Positions 45,706 to 56,859 of a DNA stretch of 64,000 bases are shown in pieces. This DNA is from Prunus persica. Lineage: Eukaryota; Streptophyta; Magnoliopsida; Rosales; Rosaceae. The first letter of the stretch is position 1. Every line of letters starts with the position of its first letter. The notes beneath the pieces are model-generated. The model ran no database searches and was not told the DNA's origin. It was given only the letters and a program-made list of their open reading frames with translations. Location of the stretch: contig NC_034010.1 in NCBI RefSeq assembly GCF_000346465.2, positions 11,372,558 through 11,436,557 on the forward strand. The letters are read 5' to 3'. Both the position numbers and the translations under genes were made by a program.

Positions 45706-48015
45706 CCCCTCTCCCGCTGTCTTCCTCCCGTCACCTTCCGATCGCCAAAACTTCTGCCACCGACCACCTCTACCCCTGCCGTCGGCGCCAACAGGACCAG
45801 CTTGGTTCCGTCTTCAAGCCCCGACCACTCTCCGCTGTCAGCCGTCGCTGTTTTCGCCGGATTCCGTCCAAAAACAAGCCTGTTTTGCATAGTTTTGCAA
45901 CCGTTCGTTCTCTCTCAATTCTTCTCCAAATTTGTCGAGTAAGGTATGGATTTCTACCTATTTTCCATGCTCTAGCTCATGGTTGGGTAGGTTTGCATCG
46001 ATTTTGACCGTAACTAGCTCAGTTTTCAATTTGGAATTCGACCGGTTTTCGACCTTCGTGTTCGGCCACTTTCGATCAGTTTTTGGGGTAGGTCCAAGAA
46101 CAAAAGTGGTTCCAAATATGGTTTTATACCTAGGGTAGGAGTTTGGAATCGTAGTTTTGAGATTTTTTGGCGATGCGTAATCGCTTTGGACACCCATCGC
46201 TGCCTCGTGTGCGGCGGCGCGTGGGCGATGGTGGTGCAGTGGCATTGTGTCTTGATGCAATCCTTAGGTTGTCACGAGCGCGTAGGAATTAGCGGATCTC
46301 AATTTGGATACCGTTTGAGCCTCGAACGGATTTTCCATATTGTACGATTTCCAGGTTCAATACTGTTGAGCCGTTGGATCGTAATCAATTTCAGATATGT
46401 TACTCTAGATAATTCCAGAATCATGTAGGATTCGACAGATTGTGAATCGGAGTCCCGGATACTCCGAAAACGCGAACCCTAGGGCTAGGGTTTAAAAATT
46501 ATGCGATTACAGGATTGTGATCAATCCGACTGTCCAATCGACACCAATACCCTCGGGACACGTGTCCTAGATATATTGGACCTTCTAGCGGCTTCCGGAT
46601 CATATTGTGAGGTCATGGACCCGTGGGGTCCCAGATTGACCTTTTGGGACGTTAGCGCTTTTTGAGTCCCAAGATACCGCTAAACTATCCCATGTGGAAG
46701 GAAAGCTTTTATGGGCATAGGGATAACTTTAAATTGACGCACGTATGTTTAGAAGCCGGGGGTAGGGTTTTTAATTTAATACTATATTGTATTAATAGAA
46801 TATTATGGTCATTGAATCAGGCACCCGAGCACCAGTTGACCCGCAGGAGGGACCTTCAAGAGGTCCAGCGAGCTCAAACTATCAGTAAGTGGACTCTTTG
46901 TTTTTATAAATGAATTTAAGCAGTTCAGTTTCAGTTATAAGCTGTTTTATTTTGTGAAATATTTTATGTTGCATGCTGCCGAGTGAAATCTCCTTTAAAG
47001 AATATAGAAAAAGATATTCTCATTAATTATCAGATAAATGACAGCAGAATTTTAAAGGTTACAGAAAGTTAATGACTCAACAGTTTTGCTTCAGACACTT
47101 TATATTTTCTTCAACCACCTTGTACCCAGATATTTAATGTTGCCTTCGGATTATATTTGTTGCCTTCGGTTTAGTCAGCATGCTTGACAGTTGCCCCACG
47201 AGTTCCTTGGTACTCGAACTCGTGTGGAGCGAGTAATGCGGATCAGGTGAACTACGGTCCCCTGCATCCTGCGAGTTGCGGCTCATACTGACTTCGTGTC
47301 ACTGAGACCTGCGAGTATGTGTCACCTATGGTGATGCAAGGAATTGACGAATATAAGGAATTAACGGAAATAAAGGGTACACCTAGGCGGTAGTTTTAAA
47401 CTGTTTTCAATGCTTTAAGAACTGAATGTTGACCATGAATATGATTGGTTTATATACCTGTATAATTATATGCGTGCATTGATTTCAAAAATAAAGAGAA
47501 TAAATTAGTTTGTATAATTATTTTTACAGTGGGGTTAGTATGTTCATATACTATTTTCTAAATTTTGTTTTGGGTCCACTCACCATTTTTGTTGTTTTGC
47601 TCCCACAGGCAGTAGACGTGCACAGGAATCCACCACCGGGCCGTTTCCCATTTTCCGCGCCTTTCTTTTGATGTAGGATTTTTGTTTTGTAAAAGGATTC
47701 ACTCCTTTGTAAATTCTTAGTAGTCGCTCTGATGTTTTGCCCTAGACTGAGATTTGAACTGTTGAAATGTATATATACGTATGTTGGCAGTTGGTTGTAT
47801 ATATATATATACTTGTTTGGCAGGTGCAAATGTTTTGGTATTGAGCCAATTACAAGGGAAACTCTGCCGGTTTTTCAGTAGACGTTAACCTTATTATTTT
47901 ATCATGTTTTGTATAGAAGGGCAAATAGGTCATTTGTGCTCGACATTCGCCAGGTGTCGGACACGCACAGGGTCTGGCTCGGATTCCAAAGCGGAATTTA
48001 GATCGGGTCCTGTCA
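45382..48015 (+). mobile_element. Solo LTR of the chromovirus family (2634 bp)
   Basis: It runs TGTAATGACCC to GGGTCCTGTCA in plus orientation, matching the LTRs at 16920-19571 and 24447-27113 in reverse, with no internal region and a perfect 5 bp duplication. This is the scar of recombination between two LTRs of one inserted element. It keeps a CT run at 45654-45707, about 272 bp from its 5' edge. Open frames inside (45651-46913, 47551-48068) are fragments without domains. Confidence 0.95.
45654..45707. repeat. (CT)n microsatellite in the solo LTR
   Basis: CT repeats with TTT interruptions, equivalent in position and, after reversing, in sequence to the GA runs in the other LTR copies. Confidence 0.95.
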
Positions 48016-48045
48016 TCGAACATCCAAGAATACAACATATTAAAC

Positions 48046-48870
48046 AAAACAAAAAGTAGTCTTATCAAATAAACTCATCGAAAAATAACATGTCTCATAT
48101 GTCAATTGTCAACCAGGTGATATGAAATTGCATTACCCCTAGGCAATTGCATTTTCGTGTTATAATATATCACCTTCTACATATCCAATATAATTCTTAG
48201 GCATCACAATACAGTTTTAATGGTTGTTCTCAGCCTACTGACTTTAATGACAATTTTACAATTTTTAATAAATTTACCCACCCACATAAATTAAATTCAT
48301 ATTACATTTTCAAATTTTAACTGAAAGATGTGAGGTTAGGGTTTAGCAAAACACAGGTCATATTACGCAATACTAATTTTACAAAAGGTTAGAGTTTATT
48401 AAGAGATAAATGAGATTCTTCAATACAACCCTTACAAAACTTCAAACCAAGTGCTTTAAACCTTAAGTAAAGAGTTGCCAATCAATGGAGGAATCTTCAC
48501 CACATAACATATGTCAACTCATATGCAATTGCCAAATCATAGAAACAAATTTCATGAACCCTATAAAATTGAATTTTAGTCAATCATATCGAATAAATTG
48601 ATTTTTATTGAATCATATATGAAATTGCATTCTTGCCAGTCATATCAAACAAATTCAATTGGGAAGTAATATGCCAACACATATGCCAATTGACAAATAG
48701 AAAGCTATGAATTGCATGACCCCTATGCAATTGTATTTTCGTGCTCCAATAAATCATCTTTTATACATCTAACGAAATTCTTATGCATACTATTACAATG
48801 CTTGTTCTCTGTATAAAAGATTAAATTGCAACGCTACTAACTTTCATTCAAATTTTACACACACCACACC
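48046..48870. repeat. Copies 2 and 3 of the ~280 bp diverged repeat
   Basis: About 48046-48310 and 48590-48860 share GATATGAAATTGCAT.ACCCCTA.GCAATTG and ATTTTCGTG..ATAAATCA segments with copy 1 at about 45055-45345. The solo LTR lies between copies 1 and 2. No gene was seen. Confidence 0.6.
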
Positions 48871-48996
48871 NNNNNNNNNNNNNNNNNNNNNNNNNNNNNN
48901 NNNNNNNNNNNNNNNNNNNNNNNNNNNNNNNNNNNNNNNNNNNNNNNNNNNNNNNNNNNNNNNNNNNNNNCCCCCCCCCCCCCCCCCCCCCCCCCC
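48871..48996. other. Assembly gap (100 N) followed by a poly-C run
   Basis: The N run 48871-48970 is followed directly by about 26 C. The poly-C edge is probably an assembly or sequencing artefact. Confidence 0.95.
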
Positions 48997-49611
48997 ACCA
49001 AATTAACTTATAAATTCTTGAGATTAGTTAGGGCTTAGCAAGGGACAGATGAGATTAAGGTTTACCCATAAACATAATTAACTTAAAAAGAGGTGAGGTC
49101 AGTTAGGGCTTAGCAAGAGACAGGTGAGATTACTCAATACTAACCTTAGAAAGCTTCAAATCTAGTGACACCCAATGCTTTAAACCTTAGGAAATAACTG
49201 ACAACCAATGGAGGAGATGGCCATCTTCAGCAGTAGAGTTTTTTTGGGTTTGAAGTTCAAGACCTGATTTTGGGAGCATCGCGCGCAAAAATACCTAAGA
49301 AAAAACCTATTACCTTGACCTGTTAAAGCAGGTTTTCTTCTATTTTTTTTACAAATCAATTACCATGTGCACTGCACATGCTTCATAAAGGACAAATGGC
49401 GCATGGGTGCGCCTGGTGCACTATAGAAGGTGCCGCACAAATCAATACTGAAATTCCTTTTTATTTCCAAATAGTGCCACAAGATCCCTTTTAATTTCTG
49501 CACGCAAACATGTATCAATTTCCAATATTTCCCATATCCAAGTAAAAACAAATATAAATTTTAAAAAAATCCATTTTTATGCAGGAAATTCATACTTGTA
49601 AAAAAAATGCT
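48997..49611. repeat. Non-coding DNA with a ~75 bp repeated motif
   Basis: GAGATTAGTTAGGGCTTAGC..GACAG.TGAGATTA occurs near 49020 and 49095, with a weaker copy near 48328 left of the gap. The rest (49230-49611) is AT-rich with no recognised gene. Confidence 0.55.
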
Positions 49612-50758
49612 TATTTAAACAAAGTCCACTCACAGAAAGTCCAAGCTAGTATGGCCCGGTGGGAGTCCCGCTTGTTAGCTAGCCGGAGCCTAAGCACCTA
49701 TTAAAGAAATATCGAGATATGTTAACAATTGTATTTCGAACATGAACTTTAAATTAGAAAGAAAACTCTAATTCTCGGGATTTAAATGCGTAATTTTTTG
49801 TTAAGATGGTTTTGATAGGTTCATGGTCTACGGTTTGGTCAACCTTGGCCCACGGGGCCAACGACCTCTGATTTCCAAACCGAGAGTTCCCAAAGGTCCA
49901 ACTCAAAACAAGCAACATGTCCCAAGGGTTTGGTCTCAATCGAGCGGTCGAATTACTCTTGATCGCACAATCAGAAAGTTATTGGTTACCCAACCCTAAA
50001 CTCCTTGAATTAAAGTATCCGGGACTCCAATTCTCGACCCATGAATTCCTACTCGATTACGGAAAACAACATACTTGGAATTGGAGTCGATCCAACGGTG
50101 CGAACATATCGAACCCAGATATCACCTAATAGGCCTAAGTCCATTCGACTGTATACGATAACCAAAATCGAATCCCAGCATACCATTGTGCTCAGGACGA
50201 CAAGGGGATCAAAATAGAACCGAATGGGATACCACACCATGGCCCACGCGCCGGCAGCTCATGGGTAGCTTGAGAAATTTCCGCATGCGCCGACGGTGCG
50301 TGGGTAGCTTGAGAAATTTTCGGCAAAGGAAATTTCTCAAATTACCCAACAATACCTATACCTACGTGATCAGGGCAACTAGGGGAGCAACTTATATAAC
50401 TGGGCCGACCTCCAATTTGGTTGGGAAGTGGCTGGAAAACGCTGTCAATGTCTGACAAAACCTAGGTTTCTAATCACACTCACGGCTTCAAATGGATCCA
50501 AACTAACTATCAAAACAGCTGGAATGCAAAAAATGCATGACGAAGCATACCTTACTCGTCGGATTCCATTGCCGGGATTGCCGGAAATGACTACGGAAAA
50601 ACCACGACTTTTTTCCTCATTCCAATCACTTCACAAATCAAAATTGGGTCTGGAAAATTAGTGGTCGTGTAGAGGAGGTGGAGAGGAGTGTTTTGCAAGT
50701 TGTGGCTTTGGATTTGGTGGCCAGACGATGCCAGAAACACCGTAGGAAGCAGCAGTAT

Positions 50759-50830
<72 letters not shown>

Positions 50831-51100
50831 GAACATATTTTTTTTAAAACCCAACTTCAACAAATTTATGGTTGTGCCATTGCCCTTCTGTTTTACCACA
50901 ACTTCTTCATTAAAACTCCGATTTGAGCCCACTATATGTCTACGAACTCATGAGAGCAAGCTCTATGCCATTGCTTGTTTCAATTCCCCAAAATCCTTTA
51001 CAAATTTGAAGTGACCAATTTACCCTTACCCTTAAGGATAAAAATGTAATTCCACGGTTAAATTTTTAATTTAATAATTATTTTAGATCGGGATGTTACA
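49612..51100 (-). mobile_element. Diverged partial LTR related to the chromovirus LTRs
   Basis: On minus it starts TGTAACATCCCGATC (51100) and is colinear with the first ~1.49 kb of the LTR: a GA run (50761-50831) about 270 bp in, the GAATTGGAGTCCCGGATAC and ACAAACCCTTGGGACATG segments, and GTGAGTGGACTTTG at its end. The remaining ~1.17 kb of the LTR is missing, so it is truncated or belongs to a shorter, older subfamily. Confidence 0.75.
50761..50831. repeat. (GA)n microsatellite in the LTR fragment
   Basis: About 35 GA units with one AAAG interruption near 50816, in the same relative position as in the other LTRs. Confidence 0.95.
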
Positions 51101-51693
51101 ATAGGAGCCTCGGAGGCTAGGGTTTTGCAAAGAATATAAACTCTTCTTTGCAAGGAGTTTATTGTTTCCAAAAATTGCAGAGATTGAGTCCATTAGGGAT
51201 TTGATTGTGATCAAATCTCGTAATTTGATGATGATATCTTCAAATATGGATAATATCTAAATTGGTGATATTATCTTATTAAATAAATATAATATCCCAT
51301 ATTTAAGATATTATCCTTATTTTTAGTATTAATTAGTTGGCCAAATAAATGGGCTCAATTAATTAACCTAGGGAAAATTCTTTTTGTCCATGAGACGTCT
51401 CATAATTGGAGATGAAAATATTTGCTCCCACAAAGAGATGACCAAATTTGGAGCTGAGAGCGTGAGTTAGGTTTTCTTTGAGTATGACACCGGAGAGAAG
51501 AGAAGAAGAATTGGAAAAGAGAAAGAGCGACAGTGAATTCAGAAGACAAAATGATAGGTTGGTACAATTTTTAAGAGGGGGAGAGGGCTCTCAAGGTTCA
51601 AATATGGCATTTTGGGTGGCTAAAAGAAAATTTATGATGTCTGTTTCTAATCAAATTTATATAGGTTATGGATTGCATGTTTACTATTTCATA
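51101..51693. repeat. Dispersed repeat shared with the left edge of the window; unclear small ORF
   Basis: About 51230-51440 is a diverged copy of about 80-290 (GATATTATC blocks, AATTAATT..GGCCAAATAAA, GAGATGAAAATAT.TGCTCCCACA). An open frame starts at 51481 (MTPERREEELEKRKSDSEFRR..) and is cut by the MITE at 51694. I do not recognise it, and a gene call is not justified. Confidence 0.5.
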
Positions 51694-52017
51694 CAGGGTA
51701 AATTACTCAAATGGTCCTCAAACTTATACTCGATTTACATTTTGGTCCCTCAATTAAATTATTTGTTCAATGGTCCATCAACTCTATATTATTCACTTTA
51801 TTGGTCCTACCGTTACATTATGTCAATATTTCTGTTAAATATGAGGGCAAATTGGTCATTATTTTTTTCTAAAATTAGGTTAAATCTAACAGAAAATTAG
51901 ACGGTATGACCACTGGAGCGAATAATATAAAGTTGATGGACCATTTGAACGAATAATTTAGTTGAGGGATCAAAATATAATCAGGTATAAGTTTGAGGAC
52001 CATTTGAGTAATTTACC
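51694..52017. mobile_element. Mutator-type MITE (324 bp), 9 bp duplication
   Basis: Inverted repeats of more than 30 bp (GGGTAAATTACTCAAATGG.. and its complement ..CCATTTGAGTAATTTACC) end the element. TATTTCATA flanks it at 51685-51693 and 52018-52026. A 9 bp duplication points to Mutator-type mobilisation. It is non-coding. The CAG at its left edge is unmatched at the right, so the true first base may be 51696 or 51697. Confidence 0.88.
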
Positions 52018-52026
52018 TATTTCATA

Positions 52027-52859
52027 TATGCTTCAAGAATGGGCTTATTTCTATATAAAAGATTGTGCTTCTTTTAAATAGACTAGGCTATTATGTACTT
52101 TACCTTCATTTGACTTATACCACTAAGCCTACCTAAAAAAAAATTCAGCACTCGGCTGGAGTAGATCCGCATGTGGCCTTAGGTGTCTAAGTTTTCATTT
52201 TTTTTTTTAAGTCCACATGAAGCATGCTTGCATGAGGTAGGCATGCACTACTTAACCATGCCAAGTAGCTTGCACATGGTGATCAATCCACACACGTACA
52301 ACAATTAGGTCAACGTAAGACAAGGTTTTATTTTATGGTCTCAATTTGCTGATTAATCTTAGAAACTTCAAAAGTTTGGCCCAGTTTTTGCAATTTGCTG
52401 ATTAGATCACAAGATGTCCAGGGTTCCTCATGTGACTTTGTGAGTGTGCTCTTTGTTGTTTGTAAAGGATCACCGTTTAAGCATTTTAGCTCACCAGCCA
52501 CTTTGGATCTACTGCTCAAAACAAAGAGACATCTTTGCCATAGCATATTTTCAATTGCTAAACAGGCCACTGAGCCAGTTGGCATGTTCTTGTTTAATAA
52601 GGTCTAAGTACTACGAAAATTCTACCATGTGCCAGGAGTATGGATGCGCCCAAATTTCAGTCATTAGAGCAACTTCATCAATTTGTCCTTAGTCATGGCA
52701 GGGGGGGAGTTAGGGTAGCCACTATTCACGTGAACAGTGGTTGCCCTTGCAAAAAGTATTTTGTGTTTCCACCCGTTGCCATGGCAAAAGGCAATTACTA
52801 TTCATTTTTTTGTTTTTTTCACAAATTTTTTTACCTCAATAATTAATTTAGATAATATT
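52027..52859. other. Non-coding region with an unidentified ORF fragment
   Basis: An 85-codon minus-strand open frame (52585-52328, MPTGSVACLAIENML..) has no family I recognise and no visible splice partners. It may be a relic of a gene or transposon. The rest is AT-rich with poly-T runs. Confidence 0.3.
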
Positions 52860-53085
52860 TTCGGATAAGATTTCCGGGTTCCTACATATCAAGACTATTC
52901 ATAATCAGATAAAATTTCTGGATAAGATTTTTGGGTTCAAATTTCGGATGAATTTCAAAATTCAAATTTCAGATAAATGTTTGGGTTCAAATTTCAGATG
53001 AATTTCAATATTCAAATTTCAGATAAATTTGGGTTCAAATTTCGGATGAATTTCAAATTTCAGATAAGATTTTCATCCAATCAAA
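52860..53085. repeat. Minisatellite, GGGTTCAAATTTCGGATGAATTTCA units
   Basis: Three to four imperfect units of about 50 bp (GGGTTCAAATTTC.GATGAA, then TTCAAATTTCAGATAAAT) follow one another at about 52934-53068. Simple slippage repeats; no gene. Confidence 0.75.
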
Positions 53086-53431
53086 TCAAGCCACGTGACA
53101 TCTCTATCTTGCCAAAATTTTCTATAAAACCAGAAGCTCAGCTCATAACAAAATTTTTTATAAAGCCACGTGGCATCACTTTGAATCTATGGCTCTTAAC
53201 AAACACTGAAATTGAATCCCACCAACTTGTACAACCGGTGAAGGAAGAAAGAGAAAAAACAAACCAAAAAAATATGGCAGCCAACATGGGCTATTTAAAA
53301 AAGACAAAAGGCAATGTTTATATATATATATATTATTTATTTATCTTTTGAGTTGATTTAATGTATACGAATTGTAGGCTAGTTTTTTTTTTTTTTAATT
53401 AATTTTTCTTTTGGGTTGATGTTTTTGTATA
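53086..53431. other. Spacer, no gene recognised
   Basis: It contains two CACGTG-type motifs (about 53091 and 53164, AAGCCACGTG) within a short local duplication (AAATTTTCTATAAA / AAATTTTTTATAAA), then AT and poly-T tracts. An open frame over 52977-53351 has no recognisable domain. Confidence 0.4.
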
Positions 53432-53721
53432 TCTATATATATAAAGCAAAAGGCAGAGAATGGTGAAACATTCCAAATATCAGAAAATGCCCTTGGTTAA
53501 TGCAAACATTAAGAATTCAAATTATTCATTAAATGAGGATAATACGGTAAATTCACACTTTTTCATATTTTAAAAAAGAAAAAGAAAAAGAAAAAGCAGA
53601 TAATGGATCCTATTTTTATGGAACACAACTACCCATTATCTTTTTAATTCTAAAATAAATTTAAATTTTTTTTTTAAAAAAAAGCCTCTCGCAAGCGCGG
53701 AAGCGCGTGCGGAGAGGCTAG
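53432..53721 (+). mobile_element. Non-autonomous Helitron (290 bp), same family as at 0.7-1 kb
   Basis: It starts TC (53432-53433) after A and ends CTAG (53718-53721) before T. A GC-rich hairpin with GCCTCTC/GAGAGGC arms spans about 53685-53718. Sequence and length match the minus-strand copies at 677-9686 (minus insertions) and 759-1045, including TATATATATAAAGCAAAAGG at the 5' end. Confidence 0.92.
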
Positions 53722-54834
53722 TGAAAACTTAAAGTAAGAATGTAATTAACTGAAAAAACCAATATAAATTAAAAGAAAATTACAATAAACAGAAATTTTA
53801 AATATATTTAGATTAAAATAATAATAATAGGGATTAAAAAATTTGTTCCATGTTTTTCTTCCACTAATCTCACTTCTATTATTTCTCTATTATTCCACCA
53901 GTAACTAGGATGTAAATGATTTCTATAAATAAAAAACCAAATATTTTAATAAAATATAAAAATATTAGGTATGAACAAAATTAGGAAAAATAATAGAATG
54001 ATCTAAAGTTTCAAAAAGTAGTTAGTAAAACATTAAATTTTTACATGTCAAATATTTATGGGAGACTTTGGAAAAACCCAAAGGAGAGAGAAATTTTTTA
54101 AAAGAAGTCAAAATGGACAAAATTGCCCTTATTTAATTTTGGATTTCTCAAGGAATCCTTTACATTTGCATGTCTTTGATTTGAAAGTCGAGAGGTTTTT
54201 CTGTCTTTTTTGAAAAAGCTTTGGCTTTTTTCAAAAGTGAAAGTTTTTTTATGGCTAAAACCTAAATTTGCTAATATTTATTTATTTGTGGTTATGTTAA
54301 GTAACTTTGTGAACATCTTGATTACCATTTATAAAATATATATCTAGCTCATTGACAATTTTGTGTGCATAAAATACATAAAAAAATTACATAAATGTTA
54401 TTTCACCAAATATTTTAAAATATAATAATATAGATTTTTATAAACTTGTTCTTAGTTTAAAGTATAGTTTATATTTGCATATAATATAAAATATTATTGC
54501 TAATAATTTAAAATCTAAGAATATAGATTTTTATAAAATTGATTCTTAATTTAAAGTATAGTCTTTTTTTGCATATAATATAACATATTATTGCTAAGCA
54601 AAAGAACACTATCATACACAAGCATAAGATCATATAAATACTTCTTTGTAAAATCGACCAATTATTAATCGAATTTTTTTTGTCCATGTTTTCAATGCGA
54701 TTTCTTTTTAATTTTTTCATTGTGTATTTATAAATATATATATATATAATAAAAATAATCAAATATAATAATTCTATATTAATAATATAGAATTATAAAT
54801 AAATATTAAATGAAAAATATATAAATATGTTATA
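53722..54834. repeat. AT-rich spacer with a local ~105 bp duplication
   Basis: About 54412-54505 and 54512-54598 are near copies (AATATAGATTTTTATAAA.TTG.TTCTTA.TTTAAAGTATAGT..GCATATAATATAA.ATATTATTGCTAA). No gene was seen. The last ~30 bases resemble the flank at about 14745-14770. Confidence 0.6.
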
Positions 54835-55250
54835 CCTTAATTTACAAAGAAAATGACCCATAGTACAATGCTAAAGTAAAAGTAGACATTGAAGAAGTAA
54901 AATTGGGTCCTTAGGCTTGTAAACACAAGAGTTTACATCATTAAGGACTACTATTACACTATCATGGACATATGCATTCCATAAGCTTGTAAATCATATC
55001 CTCAAGTTTGTACATTACAATCTTTGGTCTTGCATTTAAGAGACTTTGCACCTTTGTTACAACGTTAAGATGGACCTTAGAGAAGTAATTGTGAACCTTA
55101 TTCTTGTAAACACTAGGGTTTACAATATTAAGGACCTCTTTTACAATGTTTTGGACCTGAATGTTCCATAAACTTGTAAAGTGTATCCATAAACTTGTAA
55201 TATCATAAATTACAATAGAAAGAATCTCTATTAAATGGTTAAGGTAATTG
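54835..55250. repeat. ~181 bp-type repeats, second copy, cut by the CACTA element
   Basis: Two to three units match the array at 14770-16560 (AATTTACAAAG.AAATGACCC, GGTCCTTA..TTGTAAACACAAGAG, CTATCATGGACATA..CATTCCATAA). It is preceded by a similar AT-rich flank, and the block ends at TTG (55248-55250), the likely 3 bp target duplication of the CACTA element. Confidence 0.8.
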
Positions 55251-55269
55251 CACTACTACAAAAAAGCAA

Positions 55270-56855
55270 AAAGATGACGGTAAATCACCGTCGTGTATTC
55301 GGTTTTTCAATGGTCGTGGAATCCACCGTCATCTTTTCCCTCATAAACCACGACGCTAAATCACCGTCATTGTTACAATATACAACGTCATCAACAAATA
55401 CAAAACGACGTCTTTGTACTGCAAAAAGATCTAAAAAAGCAGTCGAAGATGAGAATAGACGACCAACTCTCTAAAAAAAACCGTCGTTAAAAAGGAAAAA
55501 TATGACACATATTAACAGAACAAGGCCGCAAGATAGACATACAACGACGAAAATTAAAATATGACGCCGTTAAATATCATTTTCACGACAATAAAAAATA
55601 TGACGTCTTTAAATACATTAGAAGACGACGTTATTGATACCTACTACGTCGCCTATATAAAAAGAGCCGTCGTAAAATAAATTTTCCACTTCGATTTTTC
55701 TATAAAAGATGATGTGGAAATAGTTGTCAGTGTCATTATTTACGACGTATGTATTTATAGAGTAGACGTTGAATAACGAAACAACGTCGGTTACAAATAT
55801 ATGAGAGTCGTATTACAAAATTTATACGTCCTATTTTCAGAAACAAACAACGACGATAAATATTAGACGTTGTTAAATAAAACAACGTCGAAAACAAATA
55901 AAAACAGACGTGTTTAGTCTGCTAAAGTTCTAAAAAATAGTCGAGGATGAGAATAGACGACCAACTCAAACAAATGACTGTCGTTAAAAAGGAAAATATG
56001 ACACATATTAAAAGAACAAGGCCGCAAGATAGACATACAACGACGACAACTAAAACACTACACCGTCAAATATAATTTTCACGACAAGAAAAAATATGAC
56101 GTCTTTAAATATATGAGAAGACGACGTTATTGAAATCTACTACGTCTCTTATTTACAAACAACCGTCGTGAAATAAATTTTCCACTTCGATTTTTCTAAA
56201 AAAGATGACGTGGAAATAGTTGTCAGTGTCATTATTTACGACGTATGTATTTATATAGTTGACGTTGAATGCGAAACAACGTCGGTGGCATTTATGTAGT
56301 CGACGTTGTATTTATATGTATTCATTACTCACGACGTACTTATTAATATAGACGACGTTGAACTTCTAAACAACGTCGGTTCCAAATAAATGAGAGCCGT
56401 ATTACAGAACATATAGATGGCGTTGATTATGATGAGAGCCGTATTACAAATAACGTCGTTTAATTGATATTAGACGGCGGTTATAATGAATTACCGTCGG
56501 AATTCATTTCGTTCCTCTTCGTTTATAAAAGAACTTGCGACGTGGAAAATGTATGATGACGTCGTATTTTTTAACGTTCAGATTATATATCTCGTTTTTT
56601 AGACGTCGGTATTATGGGATTGGAGTCATGTTATTTTGAATTACATGGCGGTTCTTAATCCTTCCTCGACGTGATATCCTGAATAATTGCTTCACAATAG
56701 CGTCGTGGTTCTTCATTGTTACGTTGCTTTAAGACGTCGGTAAATATGCTGAATAACTGGTTCACAATAACGTCGTGTTTTATTTGAACGTAGAAAGTGA
56801 AGAAATCACATTACAATATATTACAAAATTAATGTCATACACTGCCAATTACATA
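55270..56855. repeat. CACTA sub-terminal motif array (CGTCG/CGACG family)
   Basis: Dozens of copies of a short motif, mostly ACGACG, CGTCGT, ACGTCG or GACGGT with 10-25 bases between, occur in both orientations. Larger blocks are duplicated, for example about 55435-55700 and 55925-56190 (..GATGAGAATAGACGACCAACTC.., ..AACAAGGCCGCAAGATAGAC..). In En/Spm, short sub-terminal motifs bind the TNPA protein, so these are the probable transposase-complex binding sites. Confidence 0.85.
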
Positions 56856-56859
56856 AGCA

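Noticed and set aside
51481..51900. 140-codon plus-strand ORF
   Set aside because: Its second half is the MITE inserted at 51694; the first half has no recognisable domain or splice partners.
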